Positions 1 to 11,376 are shown, numbered from the stretch's first letter. The stretch is DNA of 64,000 bases from Arachis hypogaea (GCF_003086295.3 NC_092051.1:78252445-78316444); one strand, 5' to 3'. The notes: generated from the sequence alone by a model not told the origin. Numbers and translations are program-made.

Positions 1-1171
1 TGTATTGACAATTAAATTCAATTAATATAATAGTAAAGGGAATTTGTGAAAAGCAAGCATTGAATAGTAGAATAACATAGAGAAGTGCATAATGCCATAC
101 GGGATTTTTCACAAACACATAGCATGCATGGTGAAGAAGGTATAGAAAGTATTAAAATGAACATGCAAGCAACCCTTTAAAGAAAATAATATATAATTTC
201 CAAACAATTTGCAACAATCCACAAGCATATAATGAAGAATAATGACTCAAATAAAATTCCAACACCATGTAAAAAGGAAAGAAGAAGAAAGAAAATATGA
301 ATAATGAAAAGAAAAAGAAAAAAAAGAAAATAACATATAAAATAAGAAGAATGATAGAAAAGAAAAGGGTGAAGAAGAAAATAAAACCTTGTTAATGGAG
401 GTGAGGGAGAGAGAGTGAAAGGTGAGATAGAAGGAAGAAGGGAGGAGGAAGAAATAAGGAGGGAAAAGAAAAACTAGGATTTGGAGAAGAGAAAGATAAG
501 ATATTTGGCAATTTAGGTTGAGCTGTGCGGCGCAAGCGACGCGATCGCATGGGGCACGCGGTCGCGCGACTTGCGCTTAAGGTGATGGACGCGGTCACGT
601 GACCCAGTTTGTGCCAGTGGCGCGAGGGTTGCCTCGCACTCGCACAACTCTCTGTTCAAAATCATTAAATTCCAAATTTGAGGTGACGCGATCGCATGGG
701 GCATGCGATCGTGTGAGTGGGTAGTTTATGGGGTACGACGCGGCCGCGTGGGGCACGCGGTCGCGTGAGGGGGATTGCGCGTCCAGTGCCAGTCCAGCAC
801 CGCTCTAGCACAACTTTCAGCTGTGCATCCTTTCTACGTCAAAAATCAGGGCACGTGGTCACGTAGGGCACGTGGTCGCGTGGGAGGTCATTATGCCCAT
901 ACGACGCGGACGCGTCACTGACGTGGTCGCGTGGGCTGATTTGTGCCACTGGCACTCCTCCAGCCACGCTTCAGCGTGACTCTCTGTTCGTTTTTATTTT
1001 TCTCCCCTGTCCTTGTGATGCGGACGCGTCGCTGATGCGGTCGCGTCGCGTGGCATTTTTCTTTTTTTTTTTAAATAAAAATATGTAGATGCAGATGCAC
1101 GAAATCTACTAATAAAGAGAAGAGTTATTGGATAAGAAAACTAGAAATAGAGAAAAGAACAATCATACCAT
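1..1171 (-). other. Element C, noncoding spacer downstream of integrase with CpG-rich array
   Basis: No coding frame is supported here. Bases 1-510 are AT-rich and correspond to the stretch between integrase and the third ORF in element H (about 43600-44500). Bases 515-1060 hold a run of imperfect palindromes of the type ACGCGGTCGCGTG, usually in pairs separated by GGGC, alternating with a spacer containing CTCTGTTC (GAACAGAG on the element strand). Short open frames in this stretch are composition artefacts. The matching part of H, 43035-43600, has the same spacer words but the variant palindrome ACGCGTACGCGTG. Confidence 0.7.
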
Positions 1172-1189
1172 GGTGGGTTGTCTCCCACC
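1172..1189 (-). other. Post-pol stem-loop, element C
   Basis: On the minus strand the sequence is GGTGGG, loop AGACAA, CCCACC: a perfect 6-bp stem 43 bases after the integrase stop and preceded by AAAGTGCTA. Elements G, H, K and E carry the same loop type at the same place with different but complementary stems. Function is unknown. Confidence 0.6.
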
Positions 1190-1232
1190 TAGCACTTTGC
1201 TTTAACGTCCGTAAGTTGGACGCTCCACTAGC

Positions 1233-2774
1233 TCAGTCTTTGGCTATGTGGGGATCTTCCAAGAGGAAGATCTCGAGTTCCTTGTCTTTCTTCCGTTTTT
1301 CTCCATGGTACAGCTTTAAACGATGTCCGTTAACTTTGATAAGCTCCGAGCTCGAAGGATGGCTAAGGTGATAAACTCCGTACGGTTTGGCCTTCTCTAC
1401 TTTGTATGGACCTTCCCATCTTGATCTCAACTTGCCTGGCATGAGCCTCAGTCGAGATTTGTAAAGGAGGACCAAGTCCCCAGGTTGGAACTCTTTCCTC
1501 TTGATGTTCTGGTCATGTACAGCCTTCATCTTCTCCTTGTGTAGTCTTGAGTTCTCATAAGCTTCTAGGCGAAGGCTCTCCAGTTCTTGCAGTTGCAACT
1601 TTCTTTCAGCTCTGGCTTTCTCAATTCCCATGTTGCACTCCTTGACTGCCCAAAAGGCTTTGTGCTCTATTTCCACCGGGAGATGACAAGCTTTTCCATA
1701 AACTAAGCGAAAAGGACTCATCCCAATGGGTGTTTTGTATGCTGTTCTGTATGCCCAGAGTGTATCTTGTAGCCTGGTGCTCCAGTCTCTTCTATGAGGC
1801 TTTACTATCTTCTGCAAGATACGCTTTATCTCTCTATTTGATACCTCGGCTTGCCCATTGGTCTGAGGATGGTATGCTGTCGCAACTTTATGAATTATCC
1901 CATGCTTCTTCATTAGTCCTGTTAGTATCCTGTTACAAAAATGGGTGCCTTGATCGCTCACGATTGCTCGTGGGGATCCAAAGTGACAGATAATATGGTT
2001 TCTCACAAAGAAAACAACAGTGTTAGCATCATCAGTGCGGGTAGGAATTGCTTCCACCCATTTGGAAACGTAATCCACAGCTAACAATATATAAAGATAA
2101 CCATTAGAATTTGGAAATGGACCCATGAAGTCAATGCCCCAAACATCAAAAATTTCACAGAAAAGCATATATTGTTGAGGCATCTCATCCCTCTTGGATA
2201 TATTACCAAATTTTTGGCATGGGGGGCAAGATTTACAAAATTCAGCAGTGTCTCTTAAAAGAGTAGGCCACCAGAATCCACAGTCTAAGATATTTCTAGC
2301 AGTTCTTTGAGGGCCAAAATGTCCTCCACTCTCAGATGAGTGACATGCCTCTAAGATGGACTGGAATTCTGATTGAGGCACACACCGTCTAATTACCTGA
2401 TCAGCGCCATATCTCCATAAATATGGGTCATCCCATATATAATATTTAGACTCACTTTTCAGCTTGTCTCTTTGATGCTTAGAAAAGTTTGGAGGAAATG
2501 TGCGGTTAACTAGATAATTAGCTACAGGTGCATACCAAGGGGATACTTCAGATACTGCTTGCAGGTTATCAAATGGAAAATTATCATCTATAGGAGTAGA
2601 ATCATCCTTAATGTGCTCAAGGTGACTCAAGTGGTCTGCCACTAAATTCTGGTTACCACTCCTATCCTTTATTTCTAAATCAAATTCTTGTAATAGCAGT
2701 ATCCAACATATAAGCCTTGGTTTGGACTCCTTTTTAGATAATAGATACTTTAAAGCTGTATGGTCCGAATACAC
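1233..2774 (-). pseudogene. Element C RNase H C-terminal part and integrase
   Basis: This 513-codon open frame begins inside RNase H ([11 protein letters not shown], then [10 protein letters not shown]), continues into the integrase zinc-binding module (H and C residues in [12 protein letters not shown] and CKSCPPCQ), then the DD35E core: D215 in GIDFMGPF, D274 in VSDQG, E310 in NGQAEVSN. The C-terminal GPY-type motif is RWEGPYKV. No chromodomain follows, which fits Athila. The first methionine is internal; translation would come from the same frame at 2982-5084, from which it is cut by a TGA at 2802-2804. The integrase core looks complete, but the polyprotein cannot be made in one piece. Confidence 0.85.
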
Positions 2775-5084
2775 TACTACTCTAGTACCAAGTAAATAAG
2801 CTCAGAATTTATCCAGAGCAAAAACAATAGCAAGAAGCTCTTTCTCAGTAGTAGTATAATTGGACCGGGCAGCGTCTAAAGTCTTAGACGCATAAGCAAT
2901 AACAAAAGGATCCTTACCTTCGCGCTGAGCCAGTGCTGCTCCTACTGCATGGTTGGAAGCATCGCACATGATTTCAAACGGCTAGCTCCAGTCTGGTCCT
3001 CTCACAATTGGAGCTTGAGTCAGGGCGGCCTTCAGCTTATCAAACGCTTGCTTGCAATCTTCACTGAACTCGAACTCAATATCCTTCTGTAGTAATCTGG
3101 ATAAGGGAAGTGCTACCTTACTAAAGTCCTTAATAAATCTCCTGTAAGAACCTGCATGGCCAAGGAACGAACGAACTTCCATCACAGAGGAGGGGTAAGG
3201 TAAACTAGAAATAACATTCACCTTTGCTGGGTCTACAGAAATGCCATTATTAGATACCACATGTCCTAATACAATCCTTTGTTTTACCATAAAATGACAC
3301 TTTTCAAAATTCAATACAAGGTTTGTATTAACACATCTATCTAATACTCTAGATAATCCATCTAAGCAAAGGCTAAAAGAATCACCATAAACGCTAAAAT
3401 CATCCATAAAAACCTCCATACAGTCCTCAATAAGATCAGAGAAAAGACTCATCATACACCTTTGGAAAGTAGCTGGTGCATTGCACAAGCCAAAGGGCAT
3501 TCTCTTGTAAGCATAGGTCCCAAAAGGACATGTAAAAGTGGTCTTTTCCTGATCCTCAGGAGCTATATGAATTTGGAAATAACCTGTGTAACCATCTAAA
3601 AAGCAATAATGTGATTTACCTGACAGGTGATCCAGCATTTGATCAATGAATGGAAGTGGATAGTGATCCTTACGGGTAACTTGGTTGAGATGCCTGTAAT
3701 CAATGCAGACTCTCCAAGCATTCTGAACTCTAGTTGCTATGAGCTCTCCATGCTCATTCTTCACTGTAGTGACTCCAGACTTCTTGGGCACCACTTGTAC
3801 TGGGCTAACCCATTCACTGTCTGAAATGGGATAGATGATACCTGCTTCCAATAGTCTAGTCACTTCCTTTTTGACAACTTCCAAGATAGTGGGATTCAAT
3901 CTTCTTTGGGGTTGACGGATAGGTCTTGCTCCCTCTTCTAAAAATATTCTGTGCTCACATACTTGAGGGTTGATGCCTACTATGTCTGCCAAACTCCACC
4001 CAATTGCCTTCTTGTGCCTCCTCAGTACATCAAGTAGCTGCTCTTCTTGTTGAGAAGTAAGTTCCCTTGCAGTGATAACTGGAAACTTCTGCTCATCTTC
4101 GAGATAAGCATATTTGAGATGTGGAGGAAGAGGTTTTAATTCCAACTTCTGATCATGGGCAGGCTCTGGATCGTCTGGAACTTGTGAAAATGCCGAAGTG
4201 CCCTCATTGTCAGTCAAGAGGATCCCCACACTTGGACCATGTCCAGTATGCCTCTCTTCTAACTCTTCCTTGTGAACTGTAGCTACAGTTTCATCTATGA
4301 CATCACACTGGAAGATAGAATGATCTTCTGGAGGGTTGTTTATGACTCCATTCAGATTGAAGATTACTATGCGGCCATCTATTTCAAAAGAGTATGTTCC
4401 TGAAAAAGCATCCAATCTGAATTTTGATGTCTTCAGGAATGGTCTTCCAAGTAGGATTGATGATGGCTTATATGAGTCATTATGGGGCATCTCCAAGATA
4501 TAAAAATTAGTGGGAAATGTAAGCCCTTTAATGTTCACTAAAACATCTTCAGCAACTCCAGCCACTGTAATAATGCTTTTATCTGCTAACACAAAACGAG
4601 CTGCTGACCTTTTTAAGGGAGGGAGCCTCAAAATATCATATATAGACAAAGGCATTATACTAATACACGCTCCTAAATCACACATGCAATCATAAATTAC
4701 TACTCCACCAATAGTACAACTAACTATACAAGGACGTGGGTCACTACACTTCTCAAGTAATCCTCCCATTAAAGCAGATATGGAACTACCTAAAGGAATA
4801 GTTTCTAATTCATGAATTTTGTCCTTATGTATACATAAATCTTTTAGAAATTTTGCATATTTAGGTACTTGTTGAATAACATCAAAAAGAGGAACGGTTA
4901 CCTCAACCTTTTTGAATATTTCTACCATTTCGGGATCGGGTTCCAGCTGCTTCCTGGGCTTCCTTGCAAGTTGTGGAAATGGAATGGGAGTGGTATTTTT
5001 TGCAGTGTCTGCGCCTCTTGGTACTTCCTCCTGTGGTTGGGCTTCTTCTTTTTCAGTTATGTCCTGTATGTCCTCTTCCTCTTC

Positions 5085-5089
5085 AACAT
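5085..5089. repeat. Target-site duplication of solo LTR D, left copy
   Basis: AACAT here is repeated exactly at 6739-6743, on the other side of LTR D. The pair fixes the ends of D and shows that it is an insertion into element C, not part of C. Confidence 0.85.
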
Positions 5090-6738
5090 TGGTGTACGAA
5101 ATTGTGACCCCTGGTAATGGCTCCAAAAACATGGTGCACTAATCTTAATTCATAATTTGTCACAACTTCGATACAACTAACCAGCAAGTGCACTGGATCG
5201 TCCAAGTAATAAAACCTTACGTGAGTAAGGGTCGATCCCACGGAGATTGTCTGCTTGAAGCAAGCTATGGTCACCTTGTAAATCTCAGTCAGGCGGATAT
5301 CAAATGGTTATGGAGTTTTCGAATAATAATAATAAATAAACAGAAAATAAAGATAGAAATACTTATGTAATTCATTGGTGAGAATTTCAGATAAATGTAT
5401 AGAGATACTTTCGTTCCTCTGAACCTCTGCTTTCCTACTGTCTTCATCCAATCCTTCCTACTCCTTTCCATGGCAAGCTTTATATAGGGCATCACCGTTG
5501 TCAATGGCTACATCCCATCCTCTCTGTGAAAAAGGTCCAAATGCTCTGTCACGGCACAACTAATCATCTGGAGGTTCTCGATCATACTGTAATAGGGTTC
5601 ACCCTCCTTTTGCGTCTGTCACTATCCCCAGCACTCGCGAGTTTGAAGTTCGTCACAGCCATCCCTTCCCAGATCCTACTCGGAATACCACAGACAAGGT
5701 TTAGACTTTTCGGATCTCAAGAATGGCCATCCATGGGTTATAACTTATACCACGAAGATTCTAATATCTCGGACTCGGTCCTCTGTATTAGATATCTAAG
5801 AGATACTCATTCTAGATTATTTGCATGTAGAACGGAAGTGTTTGTCAGACACGTGTTCATAAGTGAGAATGATGATGAGCGTCACATAATCATCACATTC
5901 ATCATGTTCTTGGGTGCAAATGGATATCTTAGAAGCGGGATAAGTTGAATTGAATATAAAACAGTAGTACTTTGCATTAAATCATGAGGAACAGTAGAGC
6001 TCCACACCTTAATCTATGCAGTGCAGAAACTCTACCGTTGAAAATACATAAGTGATAATGGAGTTCATTGGTCTCAGCCCCAGAGGGGAACCGGAGTAAC
6101 CAAGACTTTGAATACAATGATAAAAAGTTCTATATATACTAGACTAGCTACTAGGGTTTACAGAAGTAAGTAATTGATGCATAAATCCACTTCCGGGGCC
6201 CACTTGGTGTGTGCTTGGGCTGAGCTTGAAGTTTACACGTGCAGAGGCTTCTTCTGGAGTTGAACACCAAGTTGTAACGTGTTTTTGGCGTTCAACTCTG
6301 GTTCGTGACGTGTTTCTGGCGTTTAACTCCAGACTGCAGCGTAGAACTGGCGTTCAACGCCCTTTTGCATTGTCTAAACTCGGAAAAAGTATGGACTATT
6401 ATATATTTCTGGAAAGCCCTAGATGTCTACTTTCTAACGCAATTGGAAGCGTGCCATTTTGAGTTCTGTAGCTCCAGAAAATCGACTTTGAGTGCAGGGA
6501 GGTCAGAATCCAACAACATTAGCAGTCCTTCTTCAACCTCTGAATCTAATTTTTGCTCAAGTCCCTCAATTTCAGCCAGAAAATACATGAAATCACAGAA
6601 AAACACACAAACTCATAGTAAAGTCCAAAAATGTGAATTTAACATAAAAACTAATAAAAACATCCCTAAAAGTAACTAGATCCTACTAAAAACATACTAA
6701 AAATAATGCCAAAAAGCGTATAAATTATCCGCTCATCA
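5090..6738 (-). mobile_element. Solo LTR D, TGATGAGCGG family
   Basis: On the minus strand it starts TGATGAGCGGATAATTTATA at 6738 and ends in TACACCA at 5090, 1,649 bases, flanked by AACAT duplications. It is the same family as the LTRs of E, G and J. No internal region or second LTR is attached, so it is a solo LTR, the usual product of LTR-LTR recombination. GGCGTTNAAC palindromes lie at about 6260-6365, and the shared LTR module around 6385-6480. Unlike the LTRs of E and G, its 3' end contains a primer-site relic (see 5108-5125). Confidence 0.9.
5108..5125 (-). other. Primer-binding-site relic inside LTR D
   Basis: The minus strand reads TGGAGCCATTACCAGGGG, which aligns to the Athila tRNA-Asp primer site TGGCGCCGTTGCCGGGGA with all but one difference a transition. 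It is preceded by a copy of the LTR end (GTGCACCA) plus six bases, and followed by 18 bases that end the LTR again. The outer duplications place it inside the LTR. Element J has the same arrangement. Confidence 0.8.
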
Positions 6739-6743
6739 AACAT

Positions 6744-7430
6744 CTTATATTCCTACGACCTCTTCAGCTGAGGCGTGTTCTGGTGGGCTTGGCTCCTCCT
6801 GATTCCTCTCCTAAAGTGTGGTTCCGGACCTTAGGGTGATGGCATTAATGCCCCCCTTTGGATTGGGTAATGGTTGAGAGGGGATTCCAGTGGAGCTCGA
6901 AGGTTGGTTACTGGAATTTTGCATTGATCCAATCTGTGAGACAAGAGCTTGCAAAGTAGCGATTAGACCATTCAGACTGGCATTAATGTTATTTTCCATG
7001 GTCTGTTGACTTCGCTCAAAAAATTTTAGTAACTCTTCATTAGGAGACGAAGAAGGGTGAGTAAATTGAGAGGTCTGCTGTTGGGTATTCTGTGGTCCTT
7101 GGGACTGCCTCAGGTGAGGTGCTCCGTAAGGTTGGTTCTGCTGCCTGTTGTTGTTATTATTCCATATCTGATTTCTCTAATTATCTCTGCCTCCTCTGTT
7201 ATTGTTGTCCCTCCAATTCTGGTTAGAATTGTCCTGCCATCCATGGTTATTATTTCCACCTTGATTGTACCCTTGGTTGGGGCGGTGATAGAAGTTATGA
7301 GTGGATGCCACCATGTTGTCTTCCTGTTGGAGTTGCGGGCATTCATCAGTATAATGGCTATAATCAGCACAAATTTCGCAGACTCTCTATGGGACTAACT
7401 GTTGGTTTTGCTGTGGTCAAGGAGGTTGAG
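6744..7430 (-). pseudogene. Element C gag, C-terminal part
   Basis: Read on the minus strand, 7430-7000 encodes an asparagine- and glutamine-rich segment after a knuckle-like CEICADYSHYTDEC (C-x2-C-x4-H-x4-C spacing), then 6999-6811 gives MENNINASLNGLIATLQ and the gag-protease linker NAITLRSG. Stops interrupt the frame at least near 7180 and 7395. The gag N-terminus is missing because E is inserted at 7431 and a deletion removed what lay beyond it. The adjoining protease half lies on the other side of LTR D. The open frame at 7110-7370 is in another frame and is a shadow. Confidence 0.65.
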
Positions 7431-8969
7431 TGATGAGCGGATAATTTATACGCTTTTTGGCATTATTTTTAGGTAGTTTTTAATATGTTTTAGTCACTTT
7501 TTATTATATTTTTATTAGTTTTTAAATAAAAATCACATTTCTAGACTTTACTATGAGTTTGTGTGTTTTTCCGTAATTTCAGGTATTTTCTGGCTGAAAT
7601 TGAGGAAGCTGAGCAAAAATCTGATTCAGGCTGAAAAAGGACTGCTGAAGCTGTTGGATTCTGACTTCTCTGCACTCGGAATAGATTTTCTGGAGTTACA
7701 AAAGTCCAATTGGCGCGCTTCCAATTGGGTTGGAAAGTAGACATCCAGGGCTTTCCAGCAATATAAAATAGTCCATACTTAGCTCAAGGATAGATGACGT
7801 AAACCGGCGTTCAACGCCAGTTCCATGTTGCAGTCTGGCGTTCAGCGCCAGAAACAAGTTACAAGTTGGAGTTCAACGCCAGAAACAGGTTACAACCTGG
7901 CGTTCAACTCCAGAAACAGCCCAGGCACGTGAGAAGCTTAAGTCTCAGCCCCAACACACACCAAGTGGGCCCCAGAAGTGGATTTTTGCACTATCCATCT
8001 TAGTTTACTCATTTTTTATAAACCTAGGTTACTAGTTAGTATTTAAACAACTTTTAGAGACTTATTTTGTACCTCATGACATTTTAGATCTGAACTTTGT
8101 AATCTCTGACGGCATGAGTCTCTAAACTCCATTGTTTGGGGTGAGGAGCTCTGCTGTGTTTCGATGAATTAATGCAACTACTTCTGTTTTCTATTCAAAC
8201 ACGCTTGTTTCTATCCAAGATGTTCATTCGCACTTCAACATGATGGATGTGATGATGCGTGACAGTCATCACCATTCTCAACCTATGAACGCGTGCCTGA
8301 CAACCACCTCCGTTCTACCTTCGATTGAATGAATATCTCTTGGATTCCTTAATCAAAATCTTCGTGGTATAAGCTAGAATCCATTGGCAGCATTCTTGAG
8401 AATCCGAAAAGTCCAAACCTTGTCTGTGGTATTCCGAGTAGGATTCAGGGATTGAATGACTGTGACGAGCTTCAAACTCGCGAGTGTTGGGCATAGTGAC
8501 AGACGCAAAAGGATCAATGGATCCTATTCTGACATGATCGAGAACCGACAGATGATTAGCCGTGCGGTGACAGCGCACCTGGACCTTTTTCACTGAGAGG
8601 ACGGATGGTAGCCATTGACAACAGTGATCCACCAACACACAGCCTGCCATAGGAGGAACCTTGCGTGCATGAAGAAGAAGACAGGGAGAAAGCAGAGATT
8701 CAGAAGACAAAGCATCTCCAAAACTCCAAAATATTCTCCATTACTGCAGAACAAGTATTTATTTCATGCTCTTTTATTCTTCGCAATTCAAACTGATAAC
8801 TATAATTGATATCCTGACTAAGAGTTACAAGATAACCATAGATTGCTTCAAGCCAACAATCTCCGTGGGATTCGACCCTTACTCACGTAATGTATTACTT
8901 GGACGACCCAGTGCACTTGCTGGTTAGTGGTACGAGTTGTGAAAAGTGTGATTTACAATTCGTGCACCA
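7431..8969 (+). repeat. 5' LTR of element E
   Basis: Begins TGATGAGCGG and ends GTGCACCA, 1,539 bases, followed by six bases and the primer site. The start is repeated at 18849. It contains the module shared by LTRs of several families (about 7690-7780) and a palindromic array (7800-7920). A TATA-like stretch lies near 8038-8046 (AGTATTTAA), about where transcription should start. No gene is coded inside; the 131-aa minus frame at 8315-8710 is a chance reading of LTR sequence. Confidence 0.9.
7800..7920. repeat. Palindromic GGCGTTCAACGCC array in LTR of E
   Basis: Four imperfect units of the type CTGGCGTTCAACGCCAG at a spacing near 28-30 bases, joined by AAACAGGTTACAA-like spacers. Each unit is self-complementary. 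Related arrays occur in the polyprotein frame (11549-11755) and in the 3' region (17018-17190) of this element. Confidence 0.85.
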
Positions 8970-8975
8970 AGTTTT

Positions 8976-8993
8976 TGGCGCCGTTGCCGGGGA
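8976..8993 (+). other. Primer-binding site, element E (tRNA-Asp type)
   Basis: TGGCGCCGTTGCCGGGGA, 18 bases, six bases after the LTR end. It is complementary to the 3' end of plant tRNA-Asp as used by Athila elements (from memory). The same sequence serves F, G and K. Confidence 0.9.
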
Positions 8994-9469
8994 TTATTCG
9001 AGTTTGAACAACTAACGGTTCATCTTGTTGCTTAGATTAGGAAAAATTTTGTCTTTTGAGTCAGAGTCTTTTACTTTCTTTTCAAAAATCTTTCAAAAAA
9101 AATTTTTATTTTTCTTTATTAATCTGTGATTTATCTTTGAGTCTTTTATTATTGTTCTTGTTAAAATTTTAGAATCCTTATTTCCTTTTTCAAAATTTTT
9201 TTCGAAATTTGATTTTTTTTACTAATAATTGAGTTTAGCTTTACATTTTAAGTTTGGTGTCAATTGCATATTTTATATTTTCCTTTAAATTTTCGAATTT
9301 GTGTCCTTTGTTTTTCCTGGATCTTCAAGTTGTTCTTGTTTAATTTTCTTGTTTGATCTTTAATTTTTCTTGTTCTGTTTCTTTTCTTGTTTTTCTTGTG
9401 CTTTTTCAAAACATTAGCTTTCAAAAAAAATTATTCTTAGTTATCAAAAATATTTCTTCAAAACAAGTG

Positions 9470-9530
9470 TTACATTTACAGCTCAATTGGCTAGAGCGTT
9501 GGTCTATGTTCTTGGTAACTGGGTACCTTC
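9470..9530 (+). other. tRNA-like relic in leader of E
   Basis: AGCTCAATTGGCTAGAGCG followed by TTGGTCT resembles the D arm and 5' anticodon stem of a nuclear tRNA, including an A-box-like pattern. The rest (to GGGTACC) only loosely resembles a T arm, and no closing acceptor stem is visible. It is a decayed or partial tRNA-like sequence, not a working gene. The amino-acid type cannot be decided by eye. Confidence 0.4.
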
Positions 9531-10442
9531 TTTTTAAAATCTTTTTCAAAAATAATTTTTCTTTGATTAAATCTTGTGCCAAACTTTAAGTTTGGTGTTT
9601 TCTTGTTAATCTTTCTATAATTTTCAAAAATTTTATTGAGGTTTTCTAAAAATTTTAAGTTTGGTGTTCTTTCTTCATGTTCTTGTGTTCTTCTGAGTCT
9701 TCAAAGTGTTCTTGAGTCTTCCTTGTGTTTTGATCTTAAAATTTTTAAGTTTGGTGTTCCTTGGTGTTTTTCCTCCAAAATTTTCGAAAGCAAGGAGCAT
9801 TAGATCTAAAAATTTTAAGTTGTGTGTCATTTGTGTGTTTTTCTCTTTCATCATAAAATTCAAAAATAAAAAAAAATATCTTTTCTAGCTATTTTTAAGC
9901 AAATATTTCGAAATTTTTTTAAAAAATTCAGATTTCAATTTCAAAATTTTATCTTATCTTAGTTTTAAAAATTTCAAAATTCAAATCTTTTTCAAAAAAA
10001 TTCATATCTTTTTCAAAATCTTATCTTATCTTATTTCAAATTCAAATTTCAATTCTCAGCTTCCAAAATTCAAATTTCAAAATTCAAATTTCAAAACTTT
10101 TTACTTTAAATTCCTTATCTTTTCTTACCTAGCTTATCTTATCTTTTCTAATCTCAAATCTTAAAATCAAATCTTTTTCATATATTTTATTTTATTTTAT
10201 TTTATTTTATTTTCTTTTCTTACAAGTATCTTTAATTTTAAGATATATCTTTTTCAAAACTTCCTAACCAATTTCTCTCTCTTCAATTTTTTTCGAAAAT
10301 CCTCACCCACATCTTTTTCAAATCTTTTTAATTAATTAATTTAGTTTTCAATTTTCTTTTATTTATTTTTCTTCAAATTTTCGAAATCATAATCAATTTT
10401 TCACTTATTTTATTTTATTTTATTTAGATTTCGTTTTTTTTT

Positions 10443-10445
<3 letters not shown>

Positions 10446-10489
<44 letters not shown>
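10446..10489. repeat. (AT)n microsatellite
   Basis: About 44 bases of alternating A and T, lying roughly 30 bases upstream of the gag start of E. The preceding bases are a T-run and TTTTA repeats. Confidence 0.95.
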
Positions 10490-10491
<2 letters not shown>

Positions 10492-10521
10492 TGCAATTCA
10501 CAACATCTCCATTTCTCCATC

Positions 10522-11376
10522 ATGGACCTAAGTGAAAATGAACAGTCCAGAAGGACTCTGGGGTCATATGCTAACCCCACTACTTCTTCATATGGGAGCA
10601 GTATCTGTATACCCTCCATTAGAGTCAGTAGCTTTGAGTTGAATCCTCAGCTCATTATCATGGTGCAGCAAAGTTGCTAGTATTCCGGTCTTCCACAGGA
10701 AGAACCTACAGAGTTTCTGGCACAATTTTTACAAATTGCTGACACAGTACATGATAAGAAAGTAGATCAAGATGTCTACAGATTATTACTGTTTCCATTT
10801 GCTGTAAAAGACCAAGCTAAGAGGTCGTTAAATAACCAACCTAAGGCTAGCATAAGGACATGGAAACAGCTGTCAGAAAAATTCCTGAATCAATACTTCC
10901 CTCCAAAACGGATGACACAGCTAAGGCTGGACATCCAAGGCTTTAAACAAGGAGATAATGAATCTCTTTATGATGCCTGGGAGAGATACAAAGAGATGCT
11001 AAGAAAATGCCCCTCTGAAATGTTTTCAGAATGGGTGCAGTTAGACATCTTCTATTATGGGCTTACGGAGAAAGCTCAAATTTCTCTAGATCACTCAGCT
11101 GGTGGATCTATATACATGAGAAAGACAATTGAAGAGGCTCAAGAGCTTATTGATACAGTTGCCAGAAATCAGCATCTGTACCTAAGTAGTGAATCTTCCA
11201 TGAAAGAAGAGGCTAAAACAGTAACTGCTGAACTTAGTCCTGTAGAACAAATTACTGAATTCAATCAGCAATTAGACTTTCTAACAAAACAGCTGGCCGA
11301 ATTCAAGGAGATACTACAAGACACAAGAATGGCTAATATAAATATGGAGGTACAGTTAAAGCAAACAGAAAAATAG
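10522..11376 (+). pseudogene. Element E gag
   Basis: The frame starts at ATG 10522 (MDLSENEQSRR) and matches the gags of G and K: a Q-[LI]-rich N-terminal part, then LLLFPFAVKDQAKRSL, FLNQYFPPKRMTQLRLDIQGF, DNESLYDAWERYKEMLRKCP and GLTEKAQISLDHSAGGS, the usual Athila/Tat gag core. TAG stops lie at codon 53 (10678-10680) and at the end (11374-11376). The downstream linker and protease are in the same frame, so gag and pol were one continuous reading frame. Product would be the capsid polyprotein. The ATG choice rests on position just after the AT run and on the start of homology with G. Confidence 0.8.

Larger units (their letters stand above)
2982..5132 (-). pseudogene. Element C protease, reverse transcriptase and RNase H N-terminal part
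   Basis: A 716-codon open frame. Residue 152 is the aspartate of the protease motif CDLGACIS (DLG form, as in Athila). RT follows with YPISDSEWVSP, CIDYRHLNQ, FLDGYTGYFQI and the catalytic FMDD (aspartates 577-578). The frame ends with TAG at 2982-2984 just after GPDWS, where H and K continue into RNase H. The first 15 residues are not retroelement protein: they are read from the end of solo LTR D, including its primer-site relic, so the real C sequence starts near 5084. Upstream it should join the gag piece at 6744-7430, from which D separates it. Confidence 0.85.
8994..10521 (+). other. AT-rich untranslated leader of element E with AAGTTTGGTGT boxes
   Basis: About 1.5 kb between primer site and gag, extremely T-rich and with no supported coding frame. 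It contains AAGTTTGGTGT at 9250-9260, 9588-9598, 9657-9667 and 9747-9757 plus a variant near 9808, a tRNA-like relic near 9470-9530, TTTTA repeats at about 10185-10212, and a long AT run. The leaders of G (minus strand) and J have the same character and the same box. Confidence 0.7.

Noticed and set aside
2802..2804. Programmed read-through at the shared RNase H TGA
   Set aside because: The downstream bases do not match known read-through signals, no pseudoknot is evident, and other stops break the same frames. Shared CpG loss or inheritance is simpler.
7110..7370. An 86-codon minus frame
   Set aside because: It is a shadow. The gag frame of C, with its knuckle-like Cys-His motif, runs in another frame of the same strand.
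7800..7920. Regularly spaced palindromes that look like a CRISPR array
   Set aside because: Spacers are near-identical and the setting is a plant LTR retrotransposon; there are no cas genes.
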